Below are positions 18,478 through 27,306 of a DNA stretch of 56,543 nt, one piece after another; position 1 is the stretch's first letter, and each line of letters begins with the position of its first letter. Below the pieces are notes generated by a model. That model was not told the origin of the DNA, did not search any database, and was given only the letters and a program-made list of their open reading frames with translations. The position numbers and the translations under genes were made by a program. The stretch is from the NCBI RefSeq assembly GCF_001571145.1, contig NZ_BCTF01000031.1, positions 1 to 56,543 of the forward strand, written 5' to 3'. This stretch comes from Hydrogenophaga flava NBRC 102514. Lineage in GTDB: Bacteria; Pseudomonadota; Gammaproteobacteria; Burkholderiales; Burkholderiaceae_C.

Positions 18478-19179
18478 TCAGCTGAACTGGATCGGCGCCA
18501 GCTTGGCAATCAGCTCAGAGCTGGAGCGCACCCCCACCTTGGCGTAGATGTTCTGCACATGGCTGCGCAGGGTGGGCAGCGAGATACCCAGGTGCCGGCA
18601 CAGCGCCTTGTTGCTGATGCCGGTGACCGCAATCTCCACCACGTCCAGCTCGCGCGCGGTCAGGTGGAACTGAACCGAGAGGCTGGTGCGGCTGATGACG
18701 CGGCTGGCCACGTGGATGGCGCCCAGGCTGTACTCCACGAAGGGCTGGATCTGGTTCAGGCCGGCCACCTCGGCCTCGGTGAACGGCTGGGCCGCGTCGC
18801 GCCGCACCAGCGACAGCACGGCCACGATGCGGCCCTGCTGCCGGAAGAACACATCGCAGTTGTGGAAGTAGCCGTTGGGCTGGTAGAAGCCGGTGTAGAT
18901 GCCGCTCTGGCGCCACTCGTCGTCGGACATCAGCATCGAGTTGGACACCACCGCCGTGGCCTGGTCCTCGTAGCGCGAGGGGTGCATCGGGTCCTGCGCC
19001 CACCAGGTTTCCGAGTACTGGCGCAGCATGGTGTCCAGCTCGTGGTGCGAGGCGCTGTCCTGCTGCAGCTGCGCCCAGGGCACGTAGATGAAGAAGCGGA
19101 TGCCGTCCACCGGCATCAGCCGGTGAACCAGGGCGAACAGGGCCCGCTTGAAATCGTCCGAGACATCCGAGTTGGCCAT
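18478..19179 (-). CDS. LuxR-family transcriptional regulator
   Basis: 233 residues, the usual size of LuxR-type proteins with an N-terminal ligand-binding domain. The C-terminal HTH is clear (LTARELDVVEIAVTGISNK, then LRSHVQNIYAKVGVRSSSEL). No LuxI-type synthase gene is in the window, so this is a solo regulator at best. It is the last gene of the P450 operon, 66 bp after the ferredoxin, so it may provide feedback on that operon. Confidence 0.82.
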   Translation of the reverse strand: MANSDVSDDFKRALFALVHRLMPVDGIRFFIYVPWAQLQQDSASHHELDTMLRQYSETWWAQDPMHPSRYEDQATAVVSNSMLMSDDEWRQSGIYTGFYQPNGYFHNCDVFFRQQGRIVAVLSLVRRDAAQPFTEAEVAGLNQIQPFVEYSLGAIHVASRVISRTSLSVQFHLTARELDVVEIAVTGISNKALCRHLGISLPTLRSHVQNIYAKVGVRSSSELIAKLAPIQFS

Positions 19180-19245
19180 CGCCCCGCGTGCTCCGTGTTC
19201 ACCACACCACCGGACCGGCAGGGCCCGGTGGTGACGGACGCTGCC

Positions 19246-19566
19246 TCAGAACTGGCTCTCGGGCAGGTGCACCGTCAGGCCGTCCAGATCCGAACTCAAA
19301 GCGATTTGACAGCACAAACGGCTGTTCGGGGAATCGGCCGCGGCCGATTCCAGCATGGCGCTTTCCATGGCCTCGGGCGCCGACAGCCGGCCGGCCCAGG
19401 CCGGGTCCACCTGGCAGACGCAGGTGGCACAGGAGCAGAAGCCCCCGCACTCACCGACGATGCCGGCGATGCTGTTGTCCACGGCGGCCTGCATGAGCGA
19501 GGTGCCGGGTGCAGCCTGCACGGTGGTGGCCTGCCGCTGGTGGTCGATGAAGGTGATGGTGATCAT
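19246..19566 (-). CDS. [2Fe-2S] ferredoxin, adrenodoxin/putidaredoxin type
   Basis: 106 residues. Cluster ligands follow the vertebrate-type spacing Cys40-x5-Cys46-x2-Cys49, with the fourth at Cys85 or Cys86 (the motif is CGGFCSCATC). Extra cysteines at 44 and 51 are unusual. It should carry electrons from the adjacent FAD reductase to the P450. The start codon overlaps the reductase stop by ATGA, giving a complete P450-reductase-ferredoxin trio. Confidence 0.9.
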   Translation of the reverse strand: MITITFIDHQRQATTVQAAPGTSLMQAAVDNSIAGIVGECGGFCSCATCVCQVDPAWAGRLSAPEAMESAMLESAAADSPNSRLCCQIALSSDLDGLTVHLPESQF

Positions 19567-20813
19567 GGTGTGGTGGGGGTTGGTGTGGGGAGCCAGCGGC
19601 TCAGGTCCGACGATTCATCGGCCAGCGCGTCGGCGGGCATCTCGGCGGCGGCCGCGACCAGCTTCCGGCCGAGCAGGAAGTCCCTGGGGCGGTTGACGCA
19701 GTCCACCGCCAGCAGGCGGCCGCCCGCCAGGTAGAACACCGAGAAGCTGCGGCCCTGGTGGCTGTCGCCGCGGATCACGGCCTGGTCGTGGCCCTGCGAC
19801 AGGCCCACCATCTGCAGCTTGAGGTCGTACTGGTCGGACCAGAACCAGGGCTGCGCCTGGTAGGCCACCGGCTTGCCGCACAGCGTGGCCGCCGCACAGC
19901 TGGCCTGCGCCATGGCGTGCGGCACCGACTCCAGCCGCAGCGCACGGCCATGAGCCTCGCTGAAAAACTCCGTGCAGTCGCCGGCCGCGACGATGAGCGG
20001 ATCGCTGGTCTGCGCGAAGGCGTTGACCCGGATGCCGTTGCCGACGTCCAGTCCCGCGGCCGCGGCCAGCGCCACGTTGGGCAGCACGCCGATGCCGACG
20101 ATGACCAGGTCGGCCGGGAAGGTGTCGCCGTCGGCGCACTGCACCGCCGTGACCGCGGACGCGCCCAGGATGCGCTGCACGCTCTTGCCGCAGCGGATGT
20201 CCACACCCTCTTCGGTGTGCACGCGCTGGTAGAAGGCCGCCACCTCGGCGCTGGTGACGCGCTCCAGCAGCCGTGGCATGGCTTCGAGCAAGGTGACCGA
20301 CAGGCCGAGCTGGCGCAGGCCGGCGGCGGTTTCGAGGCCGATGTAGCCCCCGCCCACGATCACCGCGCGCTGGCCAGTGCCCACGCTGGCGTGGGCCTTG
20401 ATGCGGTCCACATCGGCCAGGGTGCGCAGGTAGAAGACGCCCGGCAAATCGGCACCGGGCACCGTCAGCTCGCGCACACGCGCCCCCAGCGTCAGGGCCA
20501 GGGCGCTGTAGTCCAGCACCTCGCCGGAATCGAGGTGCACGCGCTGCTGCGCGCGGTCGATGCGCTCGGCCCGCACGCCCAGGCGCAGGTTCACGCCCGC
20601 CTTCTCATAGGCCGCGGCGTTCTTGATCAGCATCTGCTCAGCGCTCATCTGGCTGGCCAGGTAGGCCTTGGACAGCGGCGGGCGCTGGTAGGGCAGCACC
20701 GGCTCCTCGCCCACCAGGGTGATGGCGCCCTGCCAGCCCTGCTGGCGCAGGCTGGTCACCAGCTGCGCTGCGGCGTGCCCGGCGCCCAGGATGACGGCAT
20801 GGGGTGATTGCAT
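19563..20813 (-). CDS. NAD(P)H:ferredoxin reductase (putidaredoxin reductase type)
   Basis: 416 residues. An FAD-binding motif is at the N-terminus (AVILGAGHAAAQ), and an NAD(P)H-binding motif VIVGGGYIGLETAAGL is near the middle. The ATG at 20813 is favoured over an upstream TTG because the FAD motif starts right after it. It transfers electrons from NAD(P)H to the ferredoxin encoded next. The gene begins 7 bp after the P450 stop and overlaps the ferredoxin gene, so all three are one transcript. Confidence 0.9.
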   Translation of the reverse strand: MQSPHAVILGAGHAAAQLVTSLRQQGWQGAITLVGEEPVLPYQRPPLSKAYLASQMSAEQMLIKNAAAYEKAGVNLRLGVRAERIDRAQQRVHLDSGEVLDYSALALTLGARVRELTVPGADLPGVFYLRTLADVDRIKAHASVGTGQRAVIVGGGYIGLETAAGLRQLGLSVTLLEAMPRLLERVTSAEVAAFYQRVHTEEGVDIRCGKSVQRILGASAVTAVQCADGDTFPADLVIVGIGVLPNVALAAAAGLDVGNGIRVNAFAQTSDPLIVAAGDCTEFFSEAHGRALRLESVPHAMAQASCAAATLCGKPVAYQAQPWFWSDQYDLKLQMVGLSQGHDQAVIRGDSHQGRSFSVFYLAGGRLLAVDCVNRPRDFLLGRKLVAAAAEMPADALADESSDLSRWLPTPTPTTP

Positions 20814-20820
20814 GGCCACC

Positions 20821-22086
20821 TCAGGCGGGGGTGAAGGCAACCGGCAGCCGCTTGATTCCGTGCACGTGGTTGCTGCGCAGGCGGTCGGCCGGACCGGTGA
20901 GTGCCATGGACGCCACGCGCTTGGCCATCTCTTCCAGCAGCACGCTCACCTGCAGCTTGGCCACGTGCGTGCCCAGGCAGAAGTGCGGGCCGCCACGGCC
21001 GAAGGCCATGTGGTGGTTGGGCGTGCGGTCGACGCGGAACTGCTGCGGCGCGTCGAAGTGCGCCTCGTCCCGGTTGCCCGAGGCGTAGTACATGGCCACC
21101 TTGTCGCCGCGCGTGATCTGCGCGCCGCCCAGCTCGGTGTCGGTGGTGGCGATGCGGCGCACGAAGTGCACCGGGCTGGCCCAGCGGAAGATCTCGTCGG
21201 CCGCCACGCGCCCATCGACCCCGCCCGCGCGGAAACGCGCCCACTGGTCCGGGAAGTCGCAGAAGGCCTTGATGCCGTGCGAGATGGAGTGGCGCGTGGT
21301 CTCGTTGCCGGCCACCACCAGCATCAGGAAGTAGTTGCAGAACTCCCCGTCCGAAAGCGGCCGGCCGTCGTAGGTGCCCAGCGCGAGCCGGCTGACGATG
21401 TCGTCCGTGCCCTGGTGGCGGCGCTCCTGCGCCAGCTGCAGGCCCAGCTCGAAAGCCTGCAGCGAGGCCGGGTGCCCGAAGGGCAGCATGCGCCGCTCGG
21501 CCTCCGGCACCGCGGCCACGGCCGGGTCGACAAACTCCGGGTCGTCGGAGCCGATCAGCTGGTCGCTCCAGCGGATCATGTCGTTACGCCGGTCTTCCGG
21601 AATGCCCAGCACGCGGCACAGCGTGACGATGGGCAGCTGCTTGGCCAGCACCTCCACCACGTCGACCTGAGGCTTCTGCAGCACCTCGTCGAGCAGGCGC
21701 GCGGCGGTGCTGCGCACCGAGGCCTCAAGCGCCGCCACCGCCCGCGGCATGAAACCGGGCACGGTGATCATGCGCATGGCCGGGTGCTGGGGCGCATCCA
21801 TCTCCAGCAGGGTGCGGCGCGCGTCGTTCTGTGCGTCGTCGAAGTCGTCCAGGCTGATCACGCCGTTGCGCGACGAGAACACCTGGGTGTTGCCCGAGAC
21901 GCTGACGATGTCGTCGTAGCGGGTCACGGCCCAGAAGCCCTTCTGGCCATCGTGGCGCTGATTCCAGGCCACGGGCGATTCGCGGCGCAGGCGCGCGAAC
22001 TCTTCGGCGGGCACGGCCTGGTGCCAGACGCCGGCATCGGTGAGGTCGACACGCGTGGTCGGCCGGGTGGTGGTGAGCGAAGTCAT
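20821..22086 (-). CDS. Cytochrome P450 (class I bacterial type)
   Basis: 421 residues, soluble. The haem-binding loop FGRGGPHFCLGTH holds the thiolate ligand Cys370. The I-helix oxygen-activation motif AGNETTR lies at about 258-264, and the K-helix ExxR is in DEIFRWASPVHFVRR. It inserts oxygen into an organic substrate using electrons from the adjacent reductase and ferredoxin. The gene lies between the ligase/hydrolase pair and its redox partners. In the isopropylamine (ipu) pathway the monooxygenase acts on the N-glutamylated amine; a similar substrate is inferred here. Confidence 0.92.
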   Translation of the reverse strand: MTSLTTTRPTTRVDLTDAGVWHQAVPAEEFARLRRESPVAWNQRHDGQKGFWAVTRYDDIVSVSGNTQVFSSRNGVISLDDFDDAQNDARRTLLEMDAPQHPAMRMITVPGFMPRAVAALEASVRSTAARLLDEVLQKPQVDVVEVLAKQLPIVTLCRVLGIPEDRRNDMIRWSDQLIGSDDPEFVDPAVAAVPEAERRMLPFGHPASLQAFELGLQLAQERRHQGTDDIVSRLALGTYDGRPLSDGEFCNYFLMLVVAGNETTRHSISHGIKAFCDFPDQWARFRAGGVDGRVAADEIFRWASPVHFVRRIATTDTELGGAQITRGDKVAMYYASGNRDEAHFDAPQQFRVDRTPNHHMAFGRGGPHFCLGTHVAKLQVSVLLEEMAKRVASMALTGPADRLRSNHVHGIKRLPVAFTPA

Positions 22087-22097
22087 GGAGATTCCCT

Positions 22098-22844
22098 TCA
22101 GCGGGTGGATGGGGTGTTGGCCGCGAGGCGGGCCAGGCGGTGGCGCACAAAGGCCAGTACCCAGTGCGCCGCGGGGTGGCTGTCGATGCGGGTCTGCAGG
22201 CTCTGCACGGCGGCGTCGGTCATCGCGTCGCCCTGTTCGGTGCGCTGCGATTCATAGATGTCCCGGGCCAGGCGCGTGGTCATCTCGGGGTGGGCCTGGA
22301 TGGTCAGCACGTTCTCGCCGATGGTGGTGATGCCCAGCGGGCAGAAGCCGTTGCCGGCCAGCACGCGGGTGCCGGGCGCGGCCGTGGTGACCTGGTCCTG
22401 GTGCAGGGCGATCAGGCGGAAGGTGTCGCCTTCCAGCGCGCCGGGCGGCGCCCAGTCGGGCACGTTCTGCAACGGGTAGTCCTGCACGCCCACGCCCCAG
22501 CCCTTGCCAGAGCGCTGCACCTCGCCACCCAGCGTGTCGTGCAGCAGCTGGTGACCAAAGCAGATGCCGACCACCGGCCGCTGCTGCGCCGCACCGACAA
22601 GAATCTGCGCCAGCGCGGGTTGCCAGGGCAGGCGCTCGTGCACGCTGGCCGGGCTGCCGGTGACCAGCCAGGCGTCGCATTCGGTGGCCGTGGCCGGCAG
22701 TTGATTGCGGTGCGCCTTGTAGACCCTGAAGTCCAGCGCGGCGTCGGCGCTGCGCAGGAAGGGCGGGAACGGTGCGGCCACCTCACCGTGTTCTTCGATC
22801 CAGTCGGGACTGGTCTGGCCGCATTCGAGGATGCCAAACAGCAT
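22098..22844 (-). CDS. Class I glutamine amidotransferase-like hydrolase (candidate gamma-glutamyl-amide hydrolase)
   Basis: 248 residues from the ATG at 22844, which has GAGG upstream; a TTG 12 bases earlier is less likely. The triad is visible: nucleophile Cys95 in GICFGHQ, and His185 and Glu187 in QAHPEM. Stand-alone members can hydrolyse gamma-glutamyl amides. IpuF of the isopropylamine pathway and PuuD of the putrescine pathway do this as the releasing step. It lies 8 bp after the glutamine-synthetase-like gene and 11 bp before the P450, which strongly suggests removal of a gamma-glutamyl tag. The substrate is inferred from context. Confidence 0.82.
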   Translation of the reverse strand: MLFGILECGQTSPDWIEEHGEVAAPFPPFLRSADAALDFRVYKAHRNQLPATATECDAWLVTGSPASVHERLPWQPALAQILVGAAQQRPVVGICFGHQLLHDTLGGEVQRSGKGWGVGVQDYPLQNVPDWAPPGALEGDTFRLIALHQDQVTTAAPGTRVLAGNGFCPLGITTIGENVLTIQAHPEMTTRLARDIYESQRTEQGDAMTDAAVQSLQTRIDSHPAAHWVLAFVRHRLARLAANTPSTR

Positions 22845-22852
22845 GGTGGACC

Positions 22853-24184
22853 TCAACCCAGTTCAAAGAAGCGGCGGCGCTCGTCGATCAGCGACTTACC
22901 GGCGAAGGACTTGCACTGCGCCTCGCGCGTGGCGCTGAAGGTCTCGACGAAACGTTCGCCCAGCCAGTCCTTCGCGCAGGCCGAGTCACGCAGCGCCGCG
23001 ATCGCGGCCTGCATGTTCTTGTGCAGCGGCGGGCCGTGGCGCGCGTCGGGCAGGTAGCCGTTGCCCACCGTGGCGGCGCTGGGTTCGAGCTGTTGCTCGA
23101 TGCCCGCCAGACCCGCCGCGATGCTGGCGGCCGCCGTTAGGTAGTGGTTGGCATCGGCACACGGCAGGCGGTTCTCGACGCGGATCGACGACGGGCTGTG
23201 CCCCACCACGCGCAGGCAGGTGGTGCGGTTCTCGATGCCCCAGGTGAAGGCGGGCGGCGCGAAGGTGCCTTCGGCGAAACGGCGCCAGCTGTTCACCGTG
23301 GGCGCGAAGATCAGCATGAAGTCGGGCATGTAACGCTGCACGCCCGCGATAAAGTGGCGGAAGCGCCGGGACATCTGGTGCTCGGCATCGGCGTCCCAGA
23401 ACCAGGGCTTGCCCGCGCCGTCCAGCAGCGAGATGTGGATGTGGCTGGACTGGCTGTCTGCGTCTTCGGACCAGCGTGGCATGAAGGAAATGGTCTGGCC
23501 GCGGCGCATCGCGAACACACGCAGGAAGTTCTTCAGCAGCACGGCCTGGTCGGCCGCGGCCATGGCCGTGTTGGCGGCGATGCAGGCCTCCATGAAACCG
23601 CCGCCGATCTCTTCGTGCATCTTGGCCAGCTGGATGCCCAGCGGCTCGCAGAAGTCGGCCACGCCGTTGTAGAACTCCGACTGCGCAGCCTGGTAGATCA
23701 CCAGGTCGTGGCTGGCGTGGGCGGTGGCGGTGCGCAGCTGGTCGTACTGCTTGGCCTGCAGGGTCTCGGCGGTCTCGTTGAACAGCGTGAACTCCAGCTC
23801 GTAGCCCAGCTTGGGAAAGACGTCCATGGCGGCGGCGCGGTCGAGCACCTTGCGCAGCACGCTGCGCGGGCAGAAGGCCTGAGCGTCGCCCGAGAACTCG
23901 GCCAGGTAGAGGCCCTGGTCGGACGTCGCCTCCCAGGGGATCGCGCGGCGGCTGGCGGTGTCCACCGTCAGCGCGCTGTCGTGGAAGTCGCCCGTGCCGT
24001 CGGTGACGCCGGGCATGCTCAAGAACACGTCGGTGGGGTCCAGCGCCAGCTGGGCGGGCGACATGCCCATGCCGCTGGCCAGGATGCCGGGCAGCTCGCT
24101 GGCGGCCACCTTCTGGCCCCGCAACAGGCCGTTGGTGTCGGCCACGGCAATGGTGAGAAATCGGTCCGCGCTGTCTTGTCTCAT
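22853..24184 (-). CDS. Glutamine-synthetase-like ligase (candidate gamma-glutamyl-amide synthetase)
   Basis: 443 residues. GS catalytic-domain motifs are GYELEFTLFNE, MHEEIGGGFMEA, SHIHISLLDG, and WGIENRTTCLRV followed by RVENRLPCADANHYL. The N-terminal DTNGLLRGQKV is also typical. The lack of a GlnA-like adenylylation context and its place beside a P450 and a GATase-like hydrolase argue against plain ammonia assimilation. Relatives PuuA and IpuC ligate glutamate to an amine with ATP. The ATG at 24184 is chosen as the GS N-terminal block follows at once. It is the first gene of the six-gene operon down to 18478. Confidence 0.87.
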   Translation of the reverse strand: MRQDSADRFLTIAVADTNGLLRGQKVAASELPGILASGMGMSPAQLALDPTDVFLSMPGVTDGTGDFHDSALTVDTASRRAIPWEATSDQGLYLAEFSGDAQAFCPRSVLRKVLDRAAAMDVFPKLGYELEFTLFNETAETLQAKQYDQLRTATAHASHDLVIYQAAQSEFYNGVADFCEPLGIQLAKMHEEIGGGFMEACIAANTAMAAADQAVLLKNFLRVFAMRRGQTISFMPRWSEDADSQSSHIHISLLDGAGKPWFWDADAEHQMSRRFRHFIAGVQRYMPDFMLIFAPTVNSWRRFAEGTFAPPAFTWGIENRTTCLRVVGHSPSSIRVENRLPCADANHYLTAAASIAAGLAGIEQQLEPSAATVGNGYLPDARHGPPLHKNMQAAIAALRDSACAKDWLGERFVETFSATREAQCKSFAGKSLIDERRRFFELG

Positions 24185-24218
24185 GGTGTTTTCAGGTGGG
24201 TTGGATGGAGGTCGCCAT

Positions 24219-24248
24219 GACATCGGTCAATGCATTTGTCACGATGTC
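24219..24248. repeat. Inverted repeat upstream of the ligase-P450 operon
   Basis: GACATCG (24219-24225) and CGATGTC (24242-24248) are exact inverse complements, 16 bp apart, and lie 35 bp upstream of the ligase ATG. A second overlapping pair, TGACA/TGTCA (24218-24222 and 24237-24241), is nested in the same stretch. It is a candidate operator; no regulator is assigned. Confidence 0.4.
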
Positions 24249-24336
24249 GTGCTAGGCAATCCAATGTAGGAAGAGCGGGACCAATCCACCATCGTCTGTT
24301 GAGATGAGACGGGCCCTCAGCCGGCGCGCAGGCACC

Positions 24337-24364
24337 AAAAAAAACAGGGGGATCTCTCCCCCTG
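24337..24364 (-). terminator. Rho-independent terminator after the APC permease gene
   Basis: On the minus strand, CAGGGGG, a six-base loop and CCCCCTG form a perfect 7-bp stem, followed at once by eight Ts (24344 down to 24337). It starts about 40 bp after the permease stop at 24405 and so separates the permease transcript from the ligase-P450 operon. Confidence 0.88.
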
Positions 24365-24404
24365 CAACCTTGGATGCGCCGGTCGGCCCGCCCGGGCCGC
24401 GGTC

Positions 24405-25877
24405 TCAGGCGCGGCTGGCGCCCATGTTCGCGTAGGCCTTCGGATTGGCCGCCTTGAGGCGGCTGGCCAGCAGCCAGCCCACCAGGGCGGCCAGCGGAAT
24501 CAGCGAGGGCAGCACGAGGCCCAGGCTGCCGCCCTGCGTGCCGGTGAGGTCGCCGAAGTTGAAGAAGATGTAGACGAAGAGCGCGGCCATCACCAGGCCC
24601 GACATCACTGGCATGACCCAGGCGGTCAGCAGCGAGGCCTCGCCATGGCGGCGGAAGAAGCACACCACCGCCAGCGAGGTGACGGACATCATGCCCAGCA
24701 CGCCCAGCACGCCGACCTGCGAGATCCAGGTGAACATGTTGAGCACCGGGTCGAGCCCCAGGCCCGCGAACACCGCCAGCACGATCAGCGCGCCGATAGT
24801 CTGGGCCACCGAGCCGACGTGCGGGCTCTGGTGGGTCGCGTGGGTGCGGCCGAACACCGCGGGCAGCAGGCCTTCACGGCCGGCGACGTAGCTGTAGCGC
24901 GCGATGTAGTTGTGGAAGGCCGAGAGCGCGGCAAACAGGCTGGACACCAGCAGCAGCCCGGCGATCATCGGCACCGGCCCACCGACGTAGCGGCCTGCCA
25001 GCTCGAAGAAGAAGGTGGTCGGGTCCTTCAGGCCCTGGATGGTCGGGATCAGCTCGGCCGCGCCGACGCCGGCGATCATGAGCCAGGTGGTGAACACGAA
25101 GAACAGGCCGATCAACATCACCGAGAGGTAGGTGGCGCGCGGGATCGTGACATCCGGATCGCGTGCTTCCTCGGCGTAGATGGTGGTGGCCTCGAAGCCC
25201 ATGAACGAGCCCAGGCAGAACAGCACCGCCACGGTGAACGAGCCGGAGGTGATGGCCGACATGTCGAAAATGTTCAGCGACAGGCCACTCGCACCGCCCG
25301 TGCCCAGAATGGCGAAGTCCACCAGCAGCACGATCAGGTACTCCAGCAGCACCAGCAGCACCAGCACCTTGGCCGAGAGGTCGACCTGCCGGTAGCCCAG
25401 GATGCCCACAAGCACCACCGCCACCAGGCTGTAGACCCACCAGGGCATCTGCAGGCCGAACTCGGAGAACACGCCCGCCGACACACCGCCCAGCAGGCCG
25501 ATGAGACCGAACTGCAGTGCGTTGTAGGCCACCAGGGCCATCATCGCCGTAGCCCCGCCCCAGCGCCCGCCCAGCCCGCGCGCCGCGTAGGCGTAAAAGG
25601 CCCCGGCGTTGCGCACATGGCGGGACATGGCCACGTAGCCGACCGAGAAGGCCAGCATGATCAGGGTCATGAACAGGAAAGTCGCAGGCACGCCGGTGCC
25701 GTTGCCCAGCAGGAAGGCGATGGGCACGGCGCCGGCCACGCCGGTGAGCGGCGCCGCGGCCGAGATGACCATGAACGTCACCGAGATGAGGCCCAGCGAG
25801 TTCTTACGGAGTTCGTGAGGCCCGCCGTGTGGGGGGTACGCAGGCGTTTCCTGCTCTGACCGATGGTTGTCTGCCAT
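24405..25877 (-). CDS. APC-family amino acid/amine permease
   Basis: 490 residues with about twelve membrane helices. APC family features include the first helix LRKNSLGLISVTFMVISAAAPLTGVAG and the GFEATTIYAEEARDP block near residue 225. It probably imports the amine or amino alcohol handled by the downstream ligase, as PuuP and IpuG do in related pathways. It has its own terminator downstream and an AraC-type box 108 bp upstream, so it is induced separately from the ligase operon. The substrate is inferred from context. Confidence 0.88.
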   Translation of the reverse strand: MADNHRSEQETPAYPPHGGPHELRKNSLGLISVTFMVISAAAPLTGVAGAVPIAFLLGNGTGVPATFLFMTLIMLAFSVGYVAMSRHVRNAGAFYAYAARGLGGRWGGATAMMALVAYNALQFGLIGLLGGVSAGVFSEFGLQMPWWVYSLVAVVLVGILGYRQVDLSAKVLVLLVLLEYLIVLLVDFAILGTGGASGLSLNIFDMSAITSGSFTVAVLFCLGSFMGFEATTIYAEEARDPDVTIPRATYLSVMLIGLFFVFTTWLMIAGVGAAELIPTIQGLKDPTTFFFELAGRYVGGPVPMIAGLLLVSSLFAALSAFHNYIARYSYVAGREGLLPAVFGRTHATHQSPHVGSVAQTIGALIVLAVFAGLGLDPVLNMFTWISQVGVLGVLGMMSVTSLAVVCFFRRHGEASLLTAWVMPVMSGLVMAALFVYIFFNFGDLTGTQGGSLGLVLPSLIPLAALVGWLLASRLKAANPKAYANMGASRA

Positions 25878-25985
25878 GTTGTTGTCACTGTCTGTTTGCT
25901 GCCGATCACAAAGCCCCGCGTCGGCACAGGGTGTCGCGGAACCCCCGCAACTGTCGCGACTCTAGGCGCGCCCCGTCGCGGCGGT

Positions 25986-26000
25986 TAGCCCGGATCGGCA
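25986..26000 (-). promoter_or_regulatory. AraC/XylS-type box, copy 3
   Basis: Minus-strand TGCCGATCCGGGCTA, one base different from copies 1 and 4, lies 108 bp upstream of the permease start in the 244-bp divergent region shared with the binding-protein gene. Confidence 0.6.
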
Positions 26001-26046
26001 CCTTTTCACGCACCGATGCGGTGCGGGTCCGTCGCCCGCTGGCCCT

Positions 26047-26061
26047 TGCCGATTCGGGCTA
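26047..26061 (+). promoter_or_regulatory. AraC/XylS-type box, copy 4
   Basis: TGCCGATTCGGGCTA, identical to copy 1, lies 60 bp upstream of the GTG start of the binding-protein gene at 26122. With copy 3 it places one outward-facing box before each of the two divergent genes. Confidence 0.6.
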
Positions 26062-26121
26062 CTCGGCCCCGCCGGCCGGCCCCTAGCATGCGCCGAACCA
26101 CCAGCAGACTGGAGAACCACG

Positions 26122-27306
26122 GTGCGCCCCGACAGACACATTTCGCCGCTTTCCCGCCCCGCCGCAAGAGGGTGGACCCGACCCGCCCGGGCCCTGTGCC
26201 TGCTGGCCGCCGCCCTGCTGATGAACACGGCCCGTGCCGCCGAACTGGTGGTGGTGCAGGTGGCGCCACAGAAGGGCGAGCTGGCGCACTACACCAGCGA
26301 ACTGCGCACGGGCATGCAGGCCCACCTGGACCATGTCAACGCCTCCGGTGGCATCCGCGGCGACACGGTGCGCCTGGTCTCGCTGGACGACGCTGCCAAC
26401 CCGGCGCAGGCCATCAGGCAGATCGAGCAGGCCGCGGCCAGCCTGAATCCGGTGGCCTTCCTGTACCTGATCGGGCCCGAGACCATCGCGGCCACGCTGG
26501 AGGCCAACGTCTTCGGCCGGCTCGGCATCCCCCTCATCGGCACCTCGCCCGCCGCGGTGCAGCTGCGCACACCGACGCGGTCGCATGTGTTCCACCTCAC
26601 CCAGGGCGAGAACAGCGAGTACGAGAAGCTGGCCCAGCAGCTGCGCACCATCGGCCTGCGCAAGGTCGCCCTGGTCCACTGGGACGACCCCGCCACCCTG
26701 GGCGAGGTGAAGTTCTTCGAGCAGTCCGCCGCGCGCGCCCCGGCCATCGAGGTGATCGCCCGCGCGCCGGTGGCGGCCAGCAGCGGCCAGCTGGACAAGG
26801 CGTTCGAGCAGGCCGCACAGGCGCGCGCCGACGCCATCGTCTCCATGCTGCCGGTGGAAGAGACCGCGAAGCTGCTCAAGACGCTGCGCGCCAAGGGTGT
26901 GTTCACCCCGGTGTACGGCGCCTCGTACAACGAGTCGGGCCGGCTGTTCGACCACGCGGGCGAAGCGGCCTCGCGCGGCATGACGGTGACCCAGGTGGTG
27001 CCCAACCCGTTCGGCGGCTCGCTGCCCGCGGTGCGCGACTACCAGGCCCAGATGAAGCAGTACGCGCCCAAGGACGCGCGGCACGGAACGCTGTCGCTCG
27101 AAGGCTTCCTGGCCGCGCGCCTGCTGGTGGAAGCGCTGCGCCAGACCCCCCGTCCGGTGACGGCCACGGGCCTTCGCGACGCACTGGAGCAGCGCGGTCC
27201 GTTCGACCTCGGCGGCCTCAAGGCCAGCTTTTCGAAGACCAATCACGTCGGCCTTGATTTCCTGGACATCGGCATCGTCACCTTCGGCGGGCGCCTGCGC
27301 TACTGA
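26122..27306 (+). CDS. Branched-chain-type ABC substrate-binding protein (no adjacent transporter)
   Basis: 394 residues from a GTG start with GGAG a few bases upstream. A signal peptide with hydrophobic core LCLLAAALLM ends near ARAAE. The Peripla_BP_6 fold is suggested by the GMQAHLDHVNASGGIRGDTVRLVSLDD region. No ABC permease or ATPase genes adjoin it, so it may feed a Liv-type importer elsewhere, such as the one at 8628-11856, or act as a sensor. The box at 26047 ties its expression to the amine island. Confidence 0.8.
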   Translation: MRPDRHISPLSRPAARGWTRPARALCLLAAALLMNTARAAELVVVQVAPQKGELAHYTSELRTGMQAHLDHVNASGGIRGDTVRLVSLDDAANPAQAIRQIEQAAASLNPVAFLYLIGPETIAATLEANVFGRLGIPLIGTSPAAVQLRTPTRSHVFHLTQGENSEYEKLAQQLRTIGLRKVALVHWDDPATLGEVKFFEQSAARAPAIEVIARAPVAASSGQLDKAFEQAAQARADAIVSMLPVEETAKLLKTLRAKGVFTPVYGASYNESGRLFDHAGEAASRGMTVTQVVPNPFGGSLPAVRDYQAQMKQYAPKDARHGTLSLEGFLAARLLVEALRQTPRPVTATGLRDALEQRGPFDLGGLKASFSKTNHVGLDFLDIGIVTFGGRLRY

